Below are positions 35,269 through 36,056 of a stretch of DNA of 36,056 bases, piece by piece. The stretch covers positions 1 to 36,056 of the forward strand of contig CANIKY010000024.1 in NCBI GenBank assembly GCA_947468085.1. The letters are read 5' to 3'. A program made the translations under genes and the position numbers. Source of the DNA: Paracoccaceae bacterium. Lineage in GTDB: Bacteria > Pseudomonadota > Alphaproteobacteria > Rhodobacterales > Rhodobacteraceae. The notes beneath the pieces were generated by a model. That model was not told where the DNA came from, did not search any database, and saw only the letters and a program-made list of their open reading frames with translations. The stretch's first letter is position 1. Each line of letters begins with the position of its first letter.

Positions 35269-36056
35269 ATGATGGATTGGGACAAGCTGCGCATCTTTCA
35301 CGCAGTGGCCGATAAGGGCTCGCTTACCCATGCCGGTGAGGTGCTGCACCTCAGCCAATCTGCCGTCAGCCGCCAGATCCGCGCTTTAGAGGAATCGCTT
35401 TCCGTCACCCTCTTTCACCGCCATGCGCGCGGCCTGATCCTGACCGAACAGGGCGAGTTGCTGTTTGATGCCACCAGCCAGATGGTGCGCAGGCTGGACG
35501 CCGCGGCAGCCCGCATTCGCGATAGCGAGGATGAGGTCTTTGGCGAGTTACGCGTCACCACCACCACCGGCTTTGGCACCCTGTGGCTGGCCCCGCGTTT
35601 GGCGGCCCTGTATTCGAAGTACCCCGCCCTCAAAATCGATCTGATGCTGGAAGAGCGCGTCCTAGACCTGCCGATGCGCGAGGCCGATGTCGCCATTCGC
35701 ATGAAAGAACCCCAGCAGGCGGATCTTATCCGCAAACGCCTGATGCAGATCAAAATGCGCCTGTTTGCCACGCCCAAATATCTGGAAGAACATGGCATCC
35801 CCCAAACGATGGACGAGATGACCTCGCACCGCCTGATCTGCCAGCACGCGGGCACAGCCCAAGTGGCCGCAGGGGCCCTGCTGGTGGCCGAGTTGATGAG
35901 CCATGACATCCCCTCGACCCTAACTGTCAACAACTACTTCGGCGTCTTGCAGGCTGTTTTGAACCACCTTGGCATCGGGGTTCTGCCCGATTACGTCACC
36001 GAAGATTCCCCCCACCTGATCCGCGTCCTTCCCGAAGTGGAAAGTGCCGAAGTGCC
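35269..36056 (+). CDS. LysR-family transcriptional regulator (cut by the window end)
   Basis: The frame is open to the last base, giving 262 complete codons of an expected 295-305. The N-terminal winged helix-turn-helix reads DKLRIFHAVADKGSLTHAGE then LHLSQSAVSRQIRALEESL, the LysR signature. The effector-binding domain begins near residue 90 (GELRVTTTTGFGTLWLAPRL). Effector and targets are not evident from this fragment. GGGAG lies eight bases before the ATG at 35269; another in-frame ATG at 35254 has no binding site. It is divergent from murI across 168 bases in which I see no other gene. Confidence 0.93.
   Translation, partial: MMDWDKLRIFHAVADKGSLTHAGEVLHLSQSAVSRQIRALEESLSVTLFHRHARGLILTEQGELLFDATSQMVRRLDAAAARIRDSEDEVFGELRVTTTTGFGTLWLAPRLAALYSKYPALKIDLMLEERVLDLPMREADVAIRMKEPQQADLIRKRLMQIKMRLFATPKYLEEHGIPQTMDEMTSHRLICQHAGTAQVAAGALLVAELMSHDIPSTLTVNNYFGVLQAVLNHLGIGVLPDYVTEDSPHLIRVLPEVESAEV

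Overview
The window is GC-rich alphaproteobacterial chromosome, almost certainly from a member of the Rhodobacterales (Rhodobacteraceae sensu lato). The basis is the complete nuoA-N cluster broken up by small accessory genes of the kind known from Paracoccus and Rhodobacter (including DUF5333- and DUF5337-like proteins), the Paracoccus-like long NuoE, the neighbourhood nuoN-birA-coaX-rnj, and a gene-transfer-agent-type holin and N-acetylmuramidase pair. I see no tRNA, rRNA, CRISPR array, insertion sequence or integrase.

Layout. 1-3.5 kb (+): prfC (release factor 3) and an RhlE-type DEAD-box RNA helicase, closed by a strong bidirectional terminator. 3.6-23.0 kb (-): one long gene train read from right to left, nuoA-B-C-D-E-[77-aa His-rich membrane protein]-[DUF5337-like]-F-[DUF5333-like]-[63-aa CxxC protein]-G-[47-aa protein]-H-I-[carboxymuconolactone decarboxylase-like]-J-K-L-M-N, then birA, coaX and rnj. 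Most junctions are ATGA or TGATG overlaps or gaps of a few bases. 23.2 kb (+): creA, divergent from nuoA. 23.6-31.6 kb (-): argC-ccmE, then zliS-like endolysin and 3TM holin, then argS, then SPOR protein-nagZ-scpA-scpB-68-aa unknown. 31.8-33.1 kb (-): a tyrosine phosphatase and a DUF1684 protein coupled by ATGA. 33.4-34.2 kb (+): an orphan NarL/LuxR-type response regulator in an AT-richer stretch with its own terminator. 34.3-35.1 kb (-): murI. 35.3 kb to the end (+): a LysR regulator cut by the window edge.

How they work together. The centre is respiratory complex I (NADH to ubiquinone, proton pumping) with six co-transcribed extra genes. At least two of these (47 and 63 aa) are easily missed by gene callers, yet they fill the gaps between nuo genes with overlapping start/stop codons. 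Cofactor genes (birA, coaX), RNA turnover (rnj, helicase), translation (prfC, argS), envelope and peptidoglycan (nagZ, SPOR, murI), chromosome segregation (scpAB) and cytochrome c maturation (ccmE) make up the rest.

Most interesting. (1) The set of small proteins embedded in the nuo train. (2) The endolysin/holin pair, whose endolysin carries a dockerin/EF-hand-like calcium loop. (3) A composite intergenic unit seen three times: a GC-rich hairpin followed by a conserved TATTT...CAAGATGA-like tract. (4) A double palindrome between nuoJ and nuoK. No wholly new multi-gene defence or mobile system is evident.
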